The notes under the pieces were generated by a model. It made no database searches. It was given only the letters and a program-made list of their open reading frames with translations, and had not been told where the DNA came from. From contig CBDDDW010000029.1 in the NCBI GenBank assembly GCA_965226805.1, positions 372,001-436,000 of the forward strand: a stretch of 64,000 bases of DNA, written 5' to 3'. Positions 61,095 through 64,000 of this stretch are shown here, piece by piece. How positions within the stretch are numbered: position 1 is the stretch's first letter; the number at the start of each line of letters is the position of its first letter. The translations under genes and the position numbers were made by a program. Origin of the DNA: CBDDDW01 sp965226805. Lineage in GTDB: Bacteria > Chloroflexota > Dehalococcoidia > Lucifugimonadales > JAGWBF01.

Positions 61095-62216
61095 CTAGTA
61101 TTGGCGCGTGGTAATGAACTCGACCAACTCCTCGATCTCGCGATGCGCCCAAGAGGGCAGCGGAGCATCCGCGACCGCCTTCAGGGAGAGATCGGCCTTT
61201 TCACAGGTAACCTGCTGAGCGTAACCGGCTGCATCCAGCCCATCCAGCACTTCCAGTACATCGGCCACGTCCCCTTCTCCGAGGGTCTCTTTGCTGTAGG
61301 CGTCAACCATCCTCCGCCGGGCGACGTCGCCCGCCGACTGAAGGGCATAGACTATGGGGAAAGACTTTTTCTTTCTCAGGATATCGTTGCCCACGGCCTT
61401 CCCCGTAGCTTCCTCATCACCCCAAATGCCCAGCACGTCGTCCCTTATCTGAAACGCCAGGCCAAGAAAGCTGCCGCAACGGGCGAACGCCTCGACTAGG
61501 GACTCGTCGTCCGAGGCCACCAGCGTGCCCATTTCCATTCCGCACCGGATGAGGGCGCCTGTCTTGAATGAAATCATGGCGATGTACTCGTCAAGTCCTA
61601 TGTCCAGGCTGCCTTCGAAGGCCAGGTCGAGACATTGGCCGCTGGTCATATCCAGGTAGCCCCTGGTAAGAAGAGATGATGCTCGCAGTCCTTTCCCCAC
61701 AGGCACGCCCCTCTCGGTCATCCTAAGGGTCGCCATGTCGGCGAGGGTCCTCATAGCGTTTCCGGCTACCAGGGCCTGGGGTTGTCCCCAGATGGCCCAC
61801 ACGGTAGGATGGTGCCTGCGCTCAATGTCGCCATCCTGTATGTCGTCGTGGATCAGGGAGAAATTGTGAATAAACTCCAGTGCCGCCGCGACAGGCAGCG
61901 CCTGGGTCCACTCTTCGTTCGCCGCCTCACAGGCGAAAAGGCAGAGAGTGGGCCTCAGCGCCTTACCTTGGGACGACGGATTGACTAGCGGCTCTCCCGT
62001 CTCGTCATCCCAGCCCATGTGATATCGGAGCATGCGGTACAGGTTGTCCGACCCGTTGTCCTGGCCAGGCTCTGCCTGTTGCCCCGTCTGGGTGGGCCTG
62101 GGCATAGCGGCCCGCAGCTCTCCGTCGAGCGCGTACCTATACCGGGCAAACATAGCCGGAAGGGACGGACCTGGAGGGCTTTTCACATTGGCCCCGAGGG
62201 TGCTAGACGTGCCCAT
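61095..62216 (-). CDS. polyprenyl diphosphate synthase (FPP/GGPP type)
   Basis: First gene of the hopanoid operon, a 373-aa trans-prenyl synthase providing the C15 or longer precursor of squalene. The first Asp-rich motif is LIHDDIQDGDIERRHHP (DDxxD) and the second is QIRDDVLGIWGDEE. The N-terminal 60 residues are low in conserved motifs. The product chain length cannot be read directly. It starts 46 nt after a predicted transcription start, with an AGG binding site next to an inverted repeat. Confidence 0.88.
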   Translation of the reverse strand: MGTSSTLGANVKSPPGPSLPAMFARYRYALDGELRAAMPRPTQTGQQAEPGQDNGSDNLYRMLRYHMGWDDETGEPLVNPSSQGKALRPTLCLFACEAANEEWTQALPVAAALEFIHNFSLIHDDIQDGDIERRHHPTVWAIWGQPQALVAGNAMRTLADMATLRMTERGVPVGKGLRASSLLTRGYLDMTSGQCLDLAFEGSLDIGLDEYIAMISFKTGALIRCGMEMGTLVASDDESLVEAFARCGSFLGLAFQIRDDVLGIWGDEEATGKAVGNDILRKKKSFPIVYALQSAGDVARRRMVDAYSKETLGEGDVADVLEVLDGLDAAGYAQQVTCEKADLSLKAVADAPLPSWAHREIEELVEFITTRQY

Positions 62217-62224
62217 TTTCACCT

Positions 62225-62262
62225 AGCATCGCCTTGCAGAGAATACATCGCATAACGATGCT
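62225..62262 (-). promoter_or_regulatory. leader inverted repeats of the hopanoid operon
   Basis: AGCATCG at 62225-62231 and CGATGCT at 62256-62262 (plus strand) form a 7-bp inverted pair, and CATCG-CATAA-CGATG at 62246-62260 forms a competing short hairpin. One arm is next to the AGG binding site of the polyprenyl synthase gene, so the two folds could alternately free or hide it. This is a weak inference from pairing only. Confidence 0.35.
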
Positions 62263-62268
62263 CGCAAA

Positions 62269-62297
62269 ATCCTAGCAAATGCCCGACCCGATGTCAA
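62269..62297 (-). promoter_or_regulatory. sigma-70-type promoter of the hopanoid operon
   Basis: Minus strand TTGACA (62297-62292), 17-bp spacer, TAGGAT (62274-62269). The -35 box is perfect and the -10 box matches four of six positions. Start of transcription is expected near 62262, about 46 nt upstream of the polyprenyl synthase ATG. It lies in the 188-bp gap between this gene and the nucleotidyltransferase. Confidence 0.62.
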
Positions 62298-62404
62298 TAC
62301 TGGGGTACGCCTAATGAGGGATCGACTAAATGGGCCTGGTGAGGGTACCGTGGGTCGAACGCCGCGATACGGAGGTTGAGTATCTCTGCCCTTGCCAGGC
62401 CTCG

Positions 62405-63109
62405 CTACCCGGCTTTCTTTAAGTACTCTTCCGCTTCCCTAAGGTCTTTGAAGGAGTCCACGCTCCGCCAGAATGCTCGGGACCGGTAGGCGGCCAGTTG
62501 GCCTTCCGCCGCCAGGGCGGGAAACGTTGAGGTTTCATGGTCTCCTAGCTCTGGCAGACTCTCTTGGATGTCGCGAGAGAAGACATAAATCCCCGCGTTT
62601 ATAAAATAGGGGAGCTCCGCCTTCTCCCGGAAGCCTTCTACATCGTCCTGGCTGTTGAGGTCTACCAGACCGTAGGGGCTTGGAAATGGTACAACCATGA
62701 CGGTGGCTTTGAGGGCCGGGTTGGAGTTCAGCTTGCCGAGGAATCCAGCCACCAAGTTATCGATGCTTTCGTGGGTAATTACATCACCGTTCGTGACCAC
62801 CATATACCGCTCCCTCTTGGGCACTAGGTCCATCCCCTTGCGGATGGCCCCTCCACGTCCTAAGGGAGAGTCCTCGACGCTGTAATGTGCCCGGAAACCG
62901 TAGTTGCTTCCATCTCCGAAAAAATCCTTAATGGACTCCCATCGGTATCCGGCGAGGAAGACTATGTCGCTAACCCCGGCCTTCTTTAGCCATTCGACCT
63001 GATGGGAGAGGATCGGCTTCCCGCAAACCGGCACCATGGGCTTAGGGACCGTGTCCGTGAGGGGCATAAGCCGTTCACCCCTTCCTCCAGCCAGTATCAT
63101 CGCATACAT
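62405..63109 (-). CDS. sugar nucleotidyltransferase (NTP-transferase family)
   Basis: A 234-aa nucleotidyltransferase beginning MYAMILAGGRGERLMPLTD, followed by VPKPMVPVCGKPIL, VTNGDVITHESI for the metal Asp and YGLVDLNSQDDVEGFREK. It would make an NDP-sugar from a sugar phosphate, such as mannose-1-phosphate or glucose-1-phosphate. An ATG at 63100 overlapping the upstream stop as ATGA is an alternative start. It ends 182 bp before the hopanoid promoter region and belongs with the yvcK end of the window. Confidence 0.87.
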   Translation of the reverse strand: MYAMILAGGRGERLMPLTDTVPKPMVPVCGKPILSHQVEWLKKAGVSDIVFLAGYRWESIKDFFGDGSNYGFRAHYSVEDSPLGRGGAIRKGMDLVPKRERYMVVTNGDVITHESIDNLVAGFLGKLNSNPALKATVMVVPFPSPYGLVDLNSQDDVEGFREKAELPYFINAGIYVFSRDIQESLPELGDHETSTFPALAAEGQLAAYRSRAFWRSVDSFKDLREAEEYLKKAG

Positions 63110-63390
63110 TTGCTGACCATTGTTTGCTCCGCTGGTGCGTCTGCCCAAAACGGGCGATCTAAGCTCCTTGTCCAGCGCTGGAGAGGGGTTCCGTTTACAA
63201 GGTCTATGGCAGGGACCGTGGATGGATCCTCGCCCTGAAGTAAGGCGAGGTAATAGCTGATGTAATTACACAAGAGGTTCGTGCTGAGCAGTTGGCTCAG
63301 GGCGGTGGGGTCGGTGCGAGTAGAAAGGGATGGGCGGTCCGGTCTGGTGTCGTCGTATGGCGCCCACCGGGTTGTCGCTTCGTCAGCCAT
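63097..63390 (-). CDS. C-terminal fragment of bifunctional phosphoglucose/phosphomannose isomerase
   Basis: A 97-aa protein. Residues about 25-72 (SLSTRTDPTALSQLLSTN, then YISYYLALLQGEDPSTVPAI) match the last helices of the bacterial phosphoglucose/phosphomannose isomerase family, a protein of about 330-350 aa. The two SIS domains with the active site are absent, and the preceding gene ends 38 bp upstream. The stop overlaps a start codon of the nucleotidyltransferase (ATGA), so it may still be translated. It is either a deletion remnant or a separate small domain. Confidence 0.55.
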   Translation of the reverse strand: MADEATTRWAPYDDTRPDRPSLSTRTDPTALSQLLSTNLLCNYISYYLALLQGEDPSTVPAIDLVNGTPLQRWTRSLDRPFWADAPAEQTMVSKCMR

Positions 63391-63427
63391 CAATGGTCAG
63401 ACACTTGAGAGACAACTGCGTGGTGTC

Positions 63428-64000
63428 CTATGCGCGTATCGGCCGACCGGCTTTGGCGCCCACTGTCTTGAGGATGCCCATGACGGTTTTCGCGAGGAAG
63501 TCCGGGTTGTGGCGGATGCGGATGCCGGCCGATAAGAGGGGTTCCTCTACCACCTCATGGACCAACCTTTTGCACTCAGACATGTCAACTTCCACCGGGT
63601 ACTGCTTCTGGGACGCGTATCGTTCCACCAACTTGTCCGGGTAGGGGGCGTTGTTGACTATCAGGTAGTCGAGGGGATCAGACGTCCCAAGATATTCGCA
63701 TATGAGTTTCATGAAGTCCGACGCCCTGAACCCATCCGACTCCCCCGTCTTGGTCATGAGATTGCAGACGCAAATCTTCACGGCCTTGGAACGGTTGATG
63801 GCCTGCCCGACGTCCTCCACTAACAGATTGGGGAGGATACTGGTGTAGATGTCACCGGGGCCCATTACGATGGCGTCGGCAGCCTCGATAGCTTCCAGTA
63901 CGGGTGGGTAGGCATAGGCCATCGGATCCAGGTAAACATAATCTATATATACGTCCAGCTTCTCCTTGCGTTGGTCGATATTGGCCTCGCCGACCACTTC
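63428..64000 (-). CDS. YvcK/CofD-like protein (gluconeogenesis factor family), N-terminus beyond window
   Basis: The visible 190 residues are the C-terminal half of a YvcK/CofD-fold protein. Family segments are AIEAADAIVMGPGDIYTSILPNLLV, VKICVCNLMTKTGESDGF and LDYLIVNNAPYPDKLVERY. YvcK proteins bind UDP-sugars and affect cell-wall precursor supply in other bacteria. The frame continues past the right edge, so its start is not in the window. Confidence 0.88.
   Translation of the reverse strand, partial: EVVGEANIDQRKEKLDVYIDYVYLDPMAYAYPPVLEAIEAADAIVMGPGDIYTSILPNLLVEDVGQAINRSKAVKICVCNLMTKTGESDGFRASDFMKLICEYLGTSDPLDYLIVNNAPYPDKLVERYASQKQYPVEVDMSECKRLVHEVVEEPLLSAGIRIRHNPDFLAKTVMGILKTVGAKAGRPIRA

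Noticed and set aside
1..64000. CRISPR arrays, insertion sequences, tRNA or rRNA genes
   Set aside because: No regular spaced repeats, transposase-like proteins or RNA gene signatures were found on either strand.

Overview
The window is 64 kb of bacterial chromosome in which every convincing gene is read on the minus strand, so transcription runs from the right edge to the left edge. No rRNA, tRNA, CRISPR array or insertion sequence was recognised. The organism cannot be named from the sequence. A hopanoid pathway, a yvcK-like gene next to a phosphoglucose/phosphomannose isomerase remnant, and a very large surface-glycan locus would fit an environmental lineage such as Chloroflexota, but that is a guess.

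Right edge (62.4-64 kb): the end of a yvcK/CofD-like gene, a short isomerase C-terminal fragment and a sugar nucleotidyltransferase. At 62.2 kb a promoter (TTGACA, 17 bp, TAGGAT) drives a hopanoid operon that runs to 49.7 kb: polyprenyl diphosphate synthase, hpnH, hpnG, hpnA, squalene-hopene cyclase, a YjbQ-family protein, a squalene/phytoene synthase-family enzyme, then a dehydrogenase-FGGY kinase-class II aldolase cassette, a small unknown protein and an SDR epimerase.

A 450-bp non-coding gap (49278-49727) separates this from a second unit of about 49 kb. Its promoter (perfect TTGACA, 17 bp, TATACT) lies so close to the GTG of the first gene that the mRNA is probably leaderless, and two GTTC-N7-GAAC palindromes 22 bp apart cover the -10 box and the start codon. 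The first gene is a MarR/EPS-type winged-helix protein fused to a Rossmann-like domain, the second a NusG/RfaH-type elongation factor, and a 180-nt leader with a perfect hairpin precedes pseB. This is the control module of the glycan locus.

The glycan locus, from right to left: a pseudaminic-acid-type pathway (pseB, pseC, a frameshifted NeuB paralogue, pseF, Gfo/Idh, class III aminotransferase, pseH, pseG, a frameshifted formyltransferase, pseI); a second formyltransferase and a PIG-L deacetylase; the wbpG-hisH-hisF acetamidino trio; an uncharacterised surface-carbohydrate protein; a legionaminic/neuraminic-type pathway (aminotransferases, three SDR enzymes, CMP-sugar synthetase, NeuC-like epimerase, formyltransferase, FemAB-like protein, NeuB); polysaccharide deacetylase, sulfotransferase, methyltransferase, two large GT-B-like proteins, two Gfo/Idh enzymes and an ABC exporter; a KdsB-like cytidylyltransferase with a 2-hydroxyacid dehydrogenase; a glycosyltransferase-alcohol dehydrogenase fusion; a CDP-6-deoxyhexose module (rfbF, rfbG, a 3,5-epimerase, an SDR); a second glycosyltransferase and an APS kinase cut by the left edge.

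Together the locus seems able to make at least two, perhaps three, CMP-activated nonulosonic or ulosonic acids with formyl, acetyl and acetamidino decorations plus a CDP-deoxyhexose, to sulfate and methylate the product, and to flip it with one ABC exporter. Two genes carry single-base frameshifts that may be real or may be assembly errors.
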